From Alphaproteobacteria bacterium (lineage in GTDB: Bacteria > Pseudomonadota > Alphaproteobacteria > Rickettsiales > SXRF01), in NCBI GenBank assembly GCA_020049775.1, contig JAGVLO010000009.1, positions 21,079-85,078 of the forward strand: a stretch of 64,000 nt of DNA, given 5' to 3'. This document shows, in pieces, positions 1 through 7,490 of this stretch. The notes below the pieces were generated by a model, which saw only the letters and a program-made list of their open reading frames with translations, searched no databases and was not told where the DNA came from. The position numbers and the translations under genes are program-made. Within the stretch, counting starts at the first letter, position 1. The number at the start of each line of letters is the position of its first letter.

Positions 1-269
1 TCGCGCCCCAATACCTGAAACGGCGCGCCGTCAGCAAAATTGCCTTCCTGAAAGGCAACACCTTCGGCCAGCACATGATGGAAATTTTCGCCAAACTGCT
101 TTTGCAGGTAGCTTTTAAAGCCGTTGGCAAAATGGCGTATGTCGGTGTCGTATTCCTGTACAATCCGCAGCGGCTTGTTATCGGTGGGATACGCAAATTC
201 CAGAATAGCCGGAAGCAGCGGCAGCATAAAAAGCAGCAATGTAATAAGCAGGAATACCAGCAAACTCAT
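1..269 (-). CDS. Membrane-anchored protein, partial (C-terminus outside window)
   Basis: The minus-strand reading frame opens with ATG at 269 and runs off the left edge, giving 89 residues. The first ~25 are strongly hydrophobic (MSLLVFLLITLLLFMLPLLP), so this is an N-terminal membrane anchor or uncleaved signal. The rest is soluble and polar with no motif I can name. The start overlaps the stop of the upstream glycosyltransferase as ATGA, so the two are probably translationally coupled and work together at the envelope. A bactofilin-like or cell-envelope role is only a guess from the pairing with a family 2 glycosyltransferase. The truncation is a window effect, not decay. Confidence 0.7.
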   Translation of the reverse strand, partial: MSLLVFLLITLLLFMLPLLPAILEFAYPTDNKPLRIVQEYDTDIRHFANGFKSYLQKQFGENFHHVLAEGVAFQEGNFADGAPFQVLGR

Positions 270-1546
270 GACAGCCCCGTTGTTGTTCCGGCACTGCGGA
301 AGCGGTCAGTCTTCTTCCATACCACCGCTCTTTTACGCGAACGGAAAATCTGGAACAAGCTTGCCTGACAGACAGACACCATGCTGATAAAAAAATTTAT
401 CTGGTTGAGCGGCAAAAGGCGTATGCGGTTTTTGCTGCGGTCAAGATAGGCAGCCGTTGCGATTTCAAAGAAGGCGGCAAAATTTCCCACAGCGCCGTAT
501 GACGCAACCATCATCAGCGCCAGCGGTCCCATAATAATATTGTTCTCGCCAAGGTAAAACAACAAGATGGCGATAATCCAGCCCACCAGCATCACCAGCG
601 ACATGGCATACACGCCAAGCAGCAGCATGCCGTCAATGCGCTGCGACGGGCGCATTTTTTCATTGTTCAGGCACTTCATGGCGTAACGCCCAAGCGTCTG
701 GTTATGACCCTTGGCCCAGCGCTTGATCTGGTGAATGCGTACCGGCCATGTTTCCGGCGCTTCTTCAAAACATTCCGAACGGTTCTGGTACACCGACTTC
801 CAGCCTTTAAGCACGGCGCGGTAAGTAATATCGGTATCTTCCGCCAGTGTATCATCCAGCCAGCCGCCCACGTCCTTTAGTGTGGCAATCCTCACACCGC
901 CCACCGTGCCGCCATACTGCGGCACAAGATTTAAATTCATGCGTGCCTGCTGATCCACCTGATAGCCGCCTGCGCGCTCAAGGTCCATCAGGCGTGTAAG
1001 CAGGTTGGTGGCGAGGTTGATAGGCACTACGCGCCCCATCACCAGCCCTACCTCGGGGTCAAAGAACGGCGCTGCCAATTGTTTGATCAGCCCACGGCCA
1101 GGAATATAGTCGGCATCGAATACGATGATAATATCGCTGCTAACACGCAAGGTGGCGTCTTTCAGTGCCGGCGCTTTGCCGCCAATGCCTTCCTGCCGGT
1201 GAAACGGGATAATCAGGTCGGGGAAACGTGCAGCAAAATCATCGACAATCGCAGCCGTATTATCTTTTGAGCGGTCATTAACAACAATCACCTTGAGTTT
1301 TTCGCGCGGGTAATGCACCTGTGTCAGCGCCTGCAGCGAATCCGCTATCACCGCTTCTTCGTTATGTGCGGGGACAAGAATGGTGACGCTCGGCCAGTCG
1401 GCTACATCGACATTAATGTAAGGCTGGCGCTGCTTGCCGAAAAGACGGTTCAGAGTGAAATAGTAATGCCGCACCGTATAGACGATGATCAGCAGCACGA
1501 TTGCCACCAGCAGGATTTTCAGTAATGCCACAATAAAATAATACAT
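266..1546 (-). CDS. Membrane family 2 glycosyltransferase
   Basis: This 426-residue protein has the layout of processive GT2 enzymes of the BcsA/PgaC/NodC type. An N-terminal membrane helix (residues 4-24) is followed by the nucleotide-sugar fold starting at VTILVPAHNEE (54-64). The DAD metal site is D144-D146, the acceptor-side ED pair is E236-D237, and QIKRW is at 273-277. At least two membrane segments follow (about 307-380). In this family the enzyme transfers sugars from UDP or GDP donors on the inner membrane, often making a secreted polysaccharide. The substrate cannot be read from the motifs. It overlaps the next gene by 4 bp in the same direction. Confidence 0.85.
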   Translation of the reverse strand: MYYFIVALLKILLVAIVLLIIVYTVRHYYFTLNRLFGKQRQPYINVDVADWPSVTILVPAHNEEAVIADSLQALTQVHYPREKLKVIVVNDRSKDNTAAIVDDFAARFPDLIIPFHRQEGIGGKAPALKDATLRVSSDIIIVFDADYIPGRGLIKQLAAPFFDPEVGLVMGRVVPINLATNLLTRLMDLERAGGYQVDQQARMNLNLVPQYGGTVGGVRIATLKDVGGWLDDTLAEDTDITYRAVLKGWKSVYQNRSECFEEAPETWPVRIHQIKRWAKGHNQTLGRYAMKCLNNEKMRPSQRIDGMLLLGVYAMSLVMLVGWIIAILLFYLGENNIIMGPLALMMVASYGAVGNFAAFFEIATAAYLDRSKNRIRLLPLNQINFFISMVSVCQASLFQIFRSRKRAVVWKKTDRFRSAGTTTGLS

Positions 1547-1889
1547 TGAGAAAACTAAAGTTTATTTGACCCTACCATGATGTGGCAAACCGATTAACAA
1601 AGGCCGAAAAACTCGTTAAGAAACTCAGAACAACACGCAAAAAGTCAGGGCTTTCTGCAGACTGTGGATAACTTATAACCGGCGAGGGGCGCTTGGTATC
1701 CCATAAACCCTGCCATGTCAATGAATATTAAAGAATATTAAGGTATGCATCAAGCTCGCCAAAGGCTTGATAAAATGGCTTATAAGTCAGGAGTATGCGA
1801 ATATCCGGCCTATAAAATCAGCAATTTATATACCTCTGTAAAAACATGTTATTTTTTGATTATCAACAATAAACGGTATAAAATACCCT
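1547..1889. other. Divergent intergenic region
   Basis: 343 bp of A+T-rich DNA separates the minus-strand glycosyltransferase from the plus-strand gene at 1890. Both start codons face it, so it must hold both promoters. I see no RNA gene or long inverted repeat in it. Confidence 0.5.
1856..1882 (+). promoter_or_regulatory. Putative promoter of the 1890 gene, possibly leaderless
   Basis: TTGATT (1856-1861) and TATAAA (1877-1882) are separated by 15 bp. A start site about 7 nt past the -10 would fall on the ATG at 1890, and there is no Shine-Dalgarno sequence, so the transcript may be leaderless. The -35 also lies in the short palindrome TTGATTATCAA. The spacing is shorter than ideal. Confidence 0.35.
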
Positions 1890-2897
1890 ATGACAAAAAA
1901 TGATAAAGACTCAGCGCGCTACATTGTGCGCAACGTGCAGTACCCGCAATCGGAGGCATACTCCGTTGCCTGCCAAAGCATTGCCGACAAGCTTTATTCC
2001 CGAAACTTCAGGGATCTCTACAGCTTTATTGATCACACCGCCGAGCATATGCGCGATAAACGCATTGCGCTGCGCGGCAACAACCCTGACCCCGACGATG
2101 ATTACGCACTGCCGCGTACCAGCGCCTTCATGGCGACACCACATCTGGAAATGCAGGAAAACAGGCTGTGGAAAGCGTTCAAGGCCTTCCGCAAGATGCT
2201 GCCGGGCGATACATCAGCCGTGTACCGCGCGGCATTTTACGACGAACGCGGTGAAAAACCGCTCAAGCTTACCGAGATAAGCAACCTCGTTCCACACCTT
2301 CGCAAACACAAGGACACGTGGCCGTTGCCACTCAATGAAATGGATGCGGGCGGCGCGAAAGTCGAGCATTACGACATGCAGGGTCAGGTGGTGCGCGACA
2401 ACCATATGCTGATTCACCCTATCTACAGCAACAATGAGGAAACAGAAGCCAAGCTGCGCGATCACCTTACCCCGCGCCTGCTGGAAACAATGGCGCGCAT
2501 GGAACCTATCGTCAGCCGTGCCAATGAAAACTTCCGCAAGGCCATGGACCGCGAGCTGTCACCAAAAAAACGCGAAGCCGCCGCCTATGATTGCTATGCG
2601 CTGCTTTCCCACTCGGTACGCATGGAACGTGGCACCGCCACCATGGCGCGCATCGCACTGGATTATCTCAGCAACAAAATCGGCTTTGAAGTACCCTACA
2701 CCAAAGAGGATGTTGACCTCAACACCACCGCGCTATTCACCAACCCCAAGGATTTCACGCGCCTTGCCATGCAGCCTGTGGACGGCGCACATCCCTTTTT
2801 TGATGACAGCATTACCGGACAGGAAGTGCGGCAGTGGCAGAAAAATATCATCCGCCAGCGCCAGACCGCCGAAAAAGACAAAAACCGCGGCGGTTGA
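1890..2897 (+). CDS. Unrecognised 335-residue protein
   Basis: I do not recognise this family. The protein is soluble, charged, and rich in helix-forming residues. It has no signal peptide, no membrane segment and no nucleotide-binding motif. A segment near residues 235-255, YALLSHSVRMERGTATMARI, looks conserved in character (Arg-Gly-Thr-Ala after a helix) and is the best place to seek remote homology. The ATG at 1890 lacks a ribosome binding site and lies just behind a promoter-like sequence. The gene stands alone, with the convergent YaiI-type gene ending 4 bp after it. Codon use matches neighbouring backbone genes. Confidence 0.65.
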   Translation: MTKNDKDSARYIVRNVQYPQSEAYSVACQSIADKLYSRNFRDLYSFIDHTAEHMRDKRIALRGNNPDPDDDYALPRTSAFMATPHLEMQENRLWKAFKAFRKMLPGDTSAVYRAAFYDERGEKPLKLTEISNLVPHLRKHKDTWPLPLNEMDAGGAKVEHYDMQGQVVRDNHMLIHPIYSNNEETEAKLRDHLTPRLLETMARMEPIVSRANENFRKAMDRELSPKKREAAAYDCYALLSHSVRMERGTATMARIALDYLSNKIGFEVPYTKEDVDLNTTALFTNPKDFTRLAMQPVDGAHPFFDDSITGQEVRQWQKNIIRQRQTAEKDKNRGG

Positions 2898-2901
2898 GAC
2901 A

Positions 2902-3345
2902 TTACATTTTCTGAATAAGCATATCCAGCGATTGAAGAAACTGGGAGCGGTCCTTTTTGGAAAAGGCCGGATTGAATCCTTTTATGTCGCCAGTCTCACG
3001 CAAATGGGCATTGAGGGCGCGCATGGACAAAGCCGAGCCGATATTCTGCGAAGTAAATACATGACCTGCCGAATTCAGCGCCTTGCAGCCCTTGTCCAGA
3101 CAGCGGGCCGCGAGCTGGATATCGGACGTCACAACAATATCATTCGTGCCGGCATGCTCTACAATCCAGTCGTCCGCAGCGTCGAATTGCGCACCTACGA
3201 CCACTTGCCTGACATTGGGTGCGGCGACAGGGCGCATCCCCTGATTGCTCACCAGCGTCACCTGTAATTTATAGCGCGCCGCTACCCGCAGAACTTCTTC
3301 TTTGACAGGACAGGCGTCGTTATCCACAAAAAGCTGTATGGGCAT
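2902..3345 (-). CDS. YaiI/YqxD family protein (DUF188)
   Basis: The 147-residue product matches the YaiI/YqxD family in length and in its start, with FVDNDACPVKEEVLRVA at residues 5-21. The acidic DND plus a later TSDIQLA resemble the metal-site layout of PIN-like nucleases, but no biochemical role is established for the family. It forms a two-gene operon with the GIY-YIG gene: its ATG shares one base with the upstream TAA (TAATG). It converges with the 1890 gene, leaving only 4 bp between stops. Family assignment is firm; function is unknown. Confidence 0.85.
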   Translation of the reverse strand: MPIQLFVDNDACPVKEEVLRVAARYKLQVTLVSNQGMRPVAAPNVRQVVVGAQFDAADDWIVEHAGTNDIVVTSDIQLAARCLDKGCKALNSAGHVFTSQNIGSALSMRALNAHLRETGDIKGFNPAFSKKDRSQFLQSLDMLIQKM

Positions 3346-3602
3346 TAGCTGCTTACCGCAATCGTCGCCGCCAATTGCAGTTTCCGGTCTCTTCCAAATG
3401 ATTTGATTTCAGCCTCCCGTTTCAAGGCGCTGCTTTTTGTATCGTGAAGCTCGGTATAGAGGATGTGATAGGGCGCGCGGCCGCGTGTGTATTTCGCGCC
3501 CGTGCCTTTTTCATGCTTGGCGATACGGGTCTCCATATCGGTGGTGATGCCGGTATAGAGCGTTTTATCCGCGCATTGTAAAATATAGACCGTCCAGGGC
3601 AA
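3345..3602 (-). CDS. GIY-YIG superfamily small nuclease-like protein
   Basis: An 85-residue single-domain GIY-YIG protein of the YhbQ/UPF0213 type. The motif reads VYILQCADKTLYTGIT near the N-terminus, followed by the Arg in TRIAKHE and a Glu-containing helix (KREAEIKSF). The start is TTG at 3602, supported by AAGGAG seven bases upstream; no ATG gives the full motif. Members are small stand-alone domains related to the UvrC and Slx1 nuclease fold, but their cellular substrate is unclear. It is the first gene of a two-gene operon with the YaiI-type gene. Confidence 0.85.
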   Translation of the reverse strand: MPWTVYILQCADKTLYTGITTDMETRIAKHEKGTGAKYTRGRAPYHILYTELHDTKSSALKREAEIKSFGRDRKLQLAATIAVSS

Positions 3603-3712
3603 ATGCCGCTCCTTAAATTTGTGATCACCAAAGAATGGTCATAATATTATATATATTTCAATTGATTATTAAATAAGAAAAATTTCTCCTTGCTATTTGC
3701 CGACTAATTCAA

Positions 3713-3728
3713 GAATATGTACATATTC
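3713..3728. promoter_or_regulatory. 16-bp perfect palindrome, probable operator of the UmuD-like gene
   Basis: GAATATGTACATATTC is a perfect 8+8 palindrome lying 26 bp before the ATG at 3755. Its symmetry and length suit a dimeric repressor such as LexA or autoregulation by the downstream S24 protein. It is not the classical alphaproteobacterial GTTC-N7-GTTC box, so the binding protein is an inference. Confidence 0.55.
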
Positions 3729-3754
3729 AAACTTGATTTATTGGAATAGCCGTT

Positions 3755-4366
3755 ATGTCGCAGTGGGGAGGATCAAGAAAAGGCGCTGGCCGTAAAAAAG
3801 GCAGCCCTAACCAGCCCAAATCAGAAGTCATCGCTTTTACTGGCAAACGCGGGGGAGCGCGCCCCGGCAGCGGCCCTAAAAGCAAGTACGGCGAACCGAC
3901 TAAGGCGCTGCGTATTCCCGCCAGCATGGAACAGTCTGTCATGAACTATGTCGAGCATAAGGGCTTCAACCTGCCTGTGTATGCCATGAAAGTTCCCATG
4001 GGACTTATGAAGGCCAGCATCGATTATGTGGACCGCACCCTGAACCTCAATGAGCTTATCAGGCATCCCGACAAGACGTTTTTTCATCCGGTGGAGGGAG
4101 ATTCTATGGAACCTACCGTATTTGCCGGTGACCTTGCCATGATTGATGGGGGCATCGAAGCCATGCACGGAGATGTGGTGCTGGCTTCCATTGACGGCAA
4201 TCTGGCGCTAAAGCGCCTTGTGAAGCTGCGCAACCGTGTCTGGCTGGAATCGGATAACAAAAAATACGATCCGATTATTCTGGACGCCGAACTGGAAAAC
4301 ATTATCTGCGGCGTGATGCTTGTGTCGATCCGGCCCATCAGCACGAATCATATTAAATCATTCTAG
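3755..4366 (+). CDS. UmuD/LexA-like S24 peptidase with basic N-terminal extension
   Basis: 203 residues. Residues 73-200 align by eye with UmuD: a cleavage-site region, then DYVDRTLNLNELI, the serine in VEGDSME (S117) and the lysine in LALKRL (K153). Ser-Lys spacing is 36, as in the S24 family. UmuD-type proteins self-cleave on RecA filaments and then assist a translesion polymerase. Two features differ. The scissile position equivalent to Cys-Gly or Ala-Gly reads Met-Gly (M82-G83). The N-terminal 50 residues carry two Gly/Arg/Lys blocks (GSRKGAGRKKGS and GGARPGSGPK) that resemble AT-hook-like DNA-binding tails. No umuC follows; the next gene is a tRNA on the other strand. A palindromic operator sits upstream. 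Confidence 0.8.
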   Translation: MSQWGGSRKGAGRKKGSPNQPKSEVIAFTGKRGGARPGSGPKSKYGEPTKALRIPASMEQSVMNYVEHKGFNLPVYAMKVPMGLMKASIDYVDRTLNLNELIRHPDKTFFHPVEGDSMEPTVFAGDLAMIDGGIEAMHGDVVLASIDGNLALKRLVKLRNRVWLESDNKKYDPIILDAELENIICGVMLVSIRPISTNHIKSF

Positions 4367-4379
4367 AAAGGAAATATTT

Positions 4380-4448
4380 ATGCCCGCACTACGCTCACTA
4401 CGCCGCCTGCTGTTCCTGCTGCAGTCACCAGGGCCGATATTAAGGTAG
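4380..4448 (+). CDS. Possible 22-residue leader-like ORF
   Basis: An ATG with a good AAAGGA site eight bases upstream follows the UmuD-like stop by 13 bp and encodes MPALRSLRRLLFLLQSPGPI plus two residues. It is basic then hydrophobic. It may be a real micropeptide, or the remnant of a downstream gene. No homology is apparent. Confidence 0.25.
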   Translation: MPALRSLRRLLFLLQSPGPILR

Positions 4449-4473
4449 GAGTGCTACATTATAGCAGGAAAAT

Positions 4474-4547
4474 GGTGCTGCTGAGAGGAATCGGACCTCC
4501 GACCCCGTCATTACCAATGACGTGCTCTACCACTGAGCTACAGCAGC
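4474..4547 (-). tRNA. tRNA-Thr(GGT)
   Basis: The reverse complement folds as a complete 74-nt tRNA. The acceptor is GCTGCTG paired with CAGCAGC, then A and an encoded CCA. The D-arm is GCTCAGTGGTAGAGC. The anticodon stem CGTCA/TGACG encloses loop TTGGTAA, giving anticodon GGT. The T-arm is GGAGG TCCGATT CCTCT. It stands alone and is transcribed leftward. Confidence 0.95.
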
Positions 4548-4740
4548 GTATCCATTTCTCCGGTACAAGCCAGTATGTTGCACCTGAAGGCAAAATCAGG
4601 CGCGGAAAATGCCACAGCTAACCCCCAATGGCAAGTCCTGATTGCTATTGGTTGAATAATCTAATAGATAATTGCGCAATTCTGATAGTTTATACAAAAT
4701 GAATGCTGTGAAAACAGCACTTTAAAATATTTAGGACGCA

Positions 4741-4911
4741 ATGAACCATTCCGAACCAACTGCAGGTAGCTCCGCGCAGGAAAAGCTGTCCGGCGGAGAC
4801 AACGAAAAGACCGCAAAGGAAAAGCGGCTGGCGGATGCCTTGCGCAAAAATTTGCTGCGCCGTAAAGCGTGCGCCAAGACAGGCGACAACCCCGCTGAAG
4901 GCAGCAGGTAA
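4741..4911 (+). CDS. Small basic protein, 56 residues
   Basis: The ATG at 4741 follows an AGGA site (TTAGGACGCA). The product contains KEKRLADALRKNLLRRKA, an amphipathic basic helix typical of small conserved alphaproteobacterial proteins of about 50-60 residues with no known role. It precedes the next lysine-rich small gene by 7 bp, so the two probably share a transcript. There is no signal peptide or membrane segment. Confidence 0.6.
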   Translation: MNHSEPTAGSSAQEKLSGGDNEKTAKEKRLADALRKNLLRRKACAKTGDNPAEGSR

Positions 4912-4918
4912 CCGCGCC

Positions 4919-5227
4919 ATGAAGCATGTTTTCCTTACTAAAAAAGAAAAGAAAAAACTACAGAACAAGAAAAACCGCCACCAGCAGGAGCTGTATAATA
5001 TCGTACGCCTGCAGCGGCTGGACGAAGACCGCGTAGAGGCGCTGGAAGAAGACCGCAAACCCAAGCGCAACCGAGAGGGAAAACAAAAAAAAGAAGACGG
5101 GGACGACAAGGTCTGGAGCGAAAAAATGGTTACCATACGCAACAGGCTGACCAATAAAAAGCGCGACTCAAAGGAACGCTGGAACCGCTTTGCAGGCACG
5201 TCTGATGCCGGCAGCCGCGGGTTATAA
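4919..5227 (+). CDS. Lysine/glutamate-rich small protein, 102 residues
   Basis: The reading frame could open upstream, but that part overlaps the 56-residue gene. The ATG at 4919, 7 bp after its stop, is the likely start. The product is almost entirely charged (KKEKKKLQNKKNRHQQE, then acidic and basic blocks) and predicted helical or coiled. A nucleic-acid or ribosome association is possible from the charge, but nothing specific can be named. A stretch of about 170 bp with no gene follows before glyQ. Confidence 0.5.
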   Translation: MKHVFLTKKEKKKLQNKKNRHQQELYNIVRLQRLDEDRVEALEEDRKPKRNREGKQKKEDGDDKVWSEKMVTIRNRLTNKKRDSKERWNRFAGTSDAGSRGL

Positions 5228-5352
5228 AACAACACCGCATTATCCAATTGATATTATTGACTATAAACGCCCATAGCGAGCCATTGCCCCGGTCGCATTA
5301 ATCTTTTGCCTCCGAGCTGCAGGATTGCCTCGCAAAAAACACGCCTTATCGC

Positions 5353-5380
5353 TTGAAACTGCCAGCAAAATCGCTAGGAT
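5353..5380 (+). promoter_or_regulatory. Putative promoter of the glyQ operon
   Basis: TTGAAA (5353-5358) and TAGGAT (5375-5380) with a 16-bp spacer lie about 20 bp before the glyQ start. This is the only good sigma-70-like pair in the 170-bp gap, and the ten genes downstream are so tightly packed that a promoter is needed here. Confidence 0.4.
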
Positions 5381-5398
5381 TGCGCCCTCTGATTAACC

Positions 5399-6292
5399 TT
5401 GAAGGCCAAACGCGTGTCCCTGCCGTTCCAGCAACTCATCCTCAACCTGCACCAGTTCTGGGCAAATCAGGGCTGCGTGATATTGCAACCTTACGACATG
5501 GAAGTCGGCGCCGGCACATTTCACCCCGCCACCTGCCTTGGTGCGCTGGGAAGCAAGCCGTCGAGCGTTGCCTATGTGCAGCCATCGCGCCGCCCGAAAG
5601 ACGGCCGCTACGGTGAAAACCCCAACCGTTTGCAGCACTACTACCAGTATCAGGTGATACTGAAACCCTCGCCTGACAATATTCAGGAACTCTATCTGGA
5701 AAGTTTGAAGATGATCGGCATCAACCCCGCCGACCACGACATACGCTTTGTGGAAGATGACTGGGAATCACCCACGCTCGGCGCATGGGGGTTGGGCTGG
5801 GAAGTATGGTGCGACGGCATGGAAGTGACGCAGTTCACTTATTTCCAGCAGGTCGGCGGCATTGAGTGCAAGCCGGTATCCGGTGAAATCACCTACGGGC
5901 TGGAGCGCCTCGCCATGTACATCCAAGGCAAGGAAAATGTCTATGACCTCGACTTCAACGGCAAAGGTGTAAAATACGGCGACGTGTTTTTGCAGAACGA
6001 GCAAGAATTTTCAGCGTATAATCTTGAGGCAGCAAATACAGAACAATTACTGAAGCAGTTTGAAGATGCCGAGAAAGAATGCACTGCACTGCTGAATTTC
6101 AAACGTGGCGGCGTGCCTGCACCGCTGGCCCTGCCCGCTTATGACCAGTGCATCAAAGCCAGCCACCGTTTCAACCTGCTCGATGCGCGCGGCGTGATTT
6201 CCGTGACCGAACGCGCCGCCTATATTGGCCGTGTGCGCGCACTGGCCAAGGCCTGCTGCGAAGCCTATGTGGCAAGTCAGGAGGCCGCGTGA
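5399..6292 (+). CDS. glyQ: Glycine--tRNA ligase alpha subunit
   Basis: 297 residues, the normal length for GlyQ. The alpha subunit of the bacterial alpha2beta2 glycyl-tRNA synthetase forms glycyl-adenylate and is a class II core. Strongly conserved blocks are visible: [58 protein letters not shown] and [20 protein letters not shown]. The start is TTG at 5399 with no clear ribosome binding site. A GTG five codons later is an alternative and removes nothing conserved. It heads a ten-gene run and overlaps the next gene as GTGA. Unusually, its partner glyS is two genes downstream. Confidence 0.97.
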   Translation: MKAKRVSLPFQQLILNLHQFWANQGCVILQPYDMEVGAGTFHPATCLGALGSKPSSVAYVQPSRRPKDGRYGENPNRLQHYYQYQVILKPSPDNIQELYLESLKMIGINPADHDIRFVEDDWESPTLGAWGLGWEVWCDGMEVTQFTYFQQVGGIECKPVSGEITYGLERLAMYIQGKENVYDLDFNGKGVKYGDVFLQNEQEFSAYNLEAANTEQLLKQFEDAEKECTALLNFKRGGVPAPLALPAYDQCIKASHRFNLLDARGVISVTERAAYIGRVRALAKACCEAYVASQEAA

Positions 6293-7125
6293 AAGACGGC
6301 ATCTGGATAGTGGACGCCTTCACGCCGGTTGCTTTCCGTGGCAATGCTGCTGCCGTATGCATGTTTGATGCGTTTCCGTCTGACAAGGAATTGCAATTGA
6401 TTGCCGCGCAGATGAATTTGTCGGAAACCGCGTTCCTCGTGAACACAGGCCCGCTGGCCTACAAGCTGCGCTGGTTCACGCCGGATGTGGAAGTAAAACT
6501 CTGCGGCCATGCCTCGCTTGCCGCCACCCATGTGCTGCACCAGTCCGGCCTGCTGAAAAAGGGCGAGCTTGTTACCTACGACACACTCAGCGGAAAACTC
6601 ACCGCCCGCGTGCTGGATAACGGAATCGAGATGGATTTTCCGGCCCTGCCCGGCACAGTTGTCAAAGCGCCCGCTGCACTGAAAGCGCTCGGCGTGGATA
6701 TACTTGCCTGTGAGCAAAACCGCGACAATTACCTCGTCGAAGTGAAGGATTACGAAACGCTGCTCGCCTGCGCGCCCAGCTTCAAAAAGCTCGCCAAGCT
6801 GGAATGCGTCGGCGTTATTGTCACCACGAATAAAGACGTGGAAGGGTTTGACTTTGCCTCGCGTTATTTCGCACCCGCCGTCGGTGTCAATGAAGATCCC
6901 GCCACCGGCTCTGCCCATTGTTTCCTCGGCCCTTACTGGGCGAAGAAAACGGGAAAGCAGCAATTCCACGCCATTCAGGCGTCCAAGGGGCGCGGCATCA
7001 TCGATGTCACCGTCAAGGGTGAGCGCGTATTGCTCACCGGACAGGCCGTGACCACCCTCAAAGGCCATATCCGCACTACAAACCCAAAACAACAAAAGCA
7101 AAAAAAGGAAACAGTCGCATGCTGA
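6289..7125 (+). CDS. PhzF-family isomerase/epimerase-like protein
   Basis: 278 residues from GTG 6289, chosen because CAGGAGG lies just upstream and the start overlaps the glyQ stop (GTGA); longer versions would lie inside glyQ. It shows PhzF family marks: the N-terminal [15 protein letters not shown] block, the catalytic glutamate in [20 protein letters not shown], and [11 protein letters not shown]. PhzF proteins use a diaminopimelate-epimerase fold for proton transfer, and most members outside phenazine clusters have no known substrate. The basic lysine-rich tail (KQQKQKKE) is unusual. It overlaps panD by 7 bp. Confidence 0.9.
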   Translation: MKDGIWIVDAFTPVAFRGNAAAVCMFDAFPSDKELQLIAAQMNLSETAFLVNTGPLAYKLRWFTPDVEVKLCGHASLAATHVLHQSGLLKKGELVTYDTLSGKLTARVLDNGIEMDFPALPGTVVKAPAALKALGVDILACEQNRDNYLVEVKDYETLLACAPSFKKLAKLECVGVIVTTNKDVEGFDFASRYFAPAVGVNEDPATGSAHCFLGPYWAKKTGKQQFHAIQASKGRGIIDVTVKGERVLLTGQAVTTLKGHIRTTNPKQQKQKKETVAC

Positions 7126-7490
7126 TTACCATGCTGCATAGCAAAATCCACCGCGCCCGCGTCACCCACAGCGAACTGCATTATAACGGCTCTATGGGCA
7201 TCGACCGCGACTATATCGACGCCGCAGGCATGATGGCAGGCCAGCAGATTGACGTGCTGAACATCAATAACGGCGAGCGTTTCACCACCTACATCATCGA
7301 AGAAGAGCGCGGCTCGAAAAAATTCGGCGTTTACGGCGCCGCCGCCCATCTCGTTGACCCGGGCGACCGCGTTATCGTCATCGCCTACGCGCAGATGGAA
7401 CCCGCCGAAGCCAAGAAATTTGAACCCAAGGTACTCATCATGAACGATGACAACGCCATCGCCTCCATAGGAACCAATCCTCATGGCTGA
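7119..7490 (+). CDS. panD: Aspartate 1-decarboxylase
   Basis: 123 residues, typical for PanD. The enzyme makes beta-alanine from L-aspartate for pantothenate and CoA synthesis. It is a pyruvoyl enzyme that matures by cleavage at Gly-Ser, seen here as YNGSMGID (Gly24-Ser25). The conserved MLHSKIHRARVTHSELHY start, TTYIIEEERGS, and YGAAAHLVDPGD are present. AAGGA precedes the ATG at proper spacing. It overlaps both the PhzF-like gene (7 bp) and glyS (8 bp), so it is translated within the operon. Confidence 0.96.
   Translation: MLITMLHSKIHRARVTHSELHYNGSMGIDRDYIDAAGMMAGQQIDVLNINNGERFTTYIIEEERGSKKFGVYGAAAHLVDPGDRVIVIAYAQMEPAEAKKFEPKVLIMNDDNAIASIGTNPHG

Noticed and set aside
4690..5247. 185-codon minus-strand frame opposite the small lysine-rich genes
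   Set aside because: Its Ser/Phe/Leu-rich low-complexity product is the antisense of lysine and glutamate codons; the plus-strand genes have ribosome sites.
6277..7101. 274-codon minus-strand frame opposite the PhzF-like gene
   Set aside because: Shadow of a conserved plus-strand gene with overlapping neighbours.
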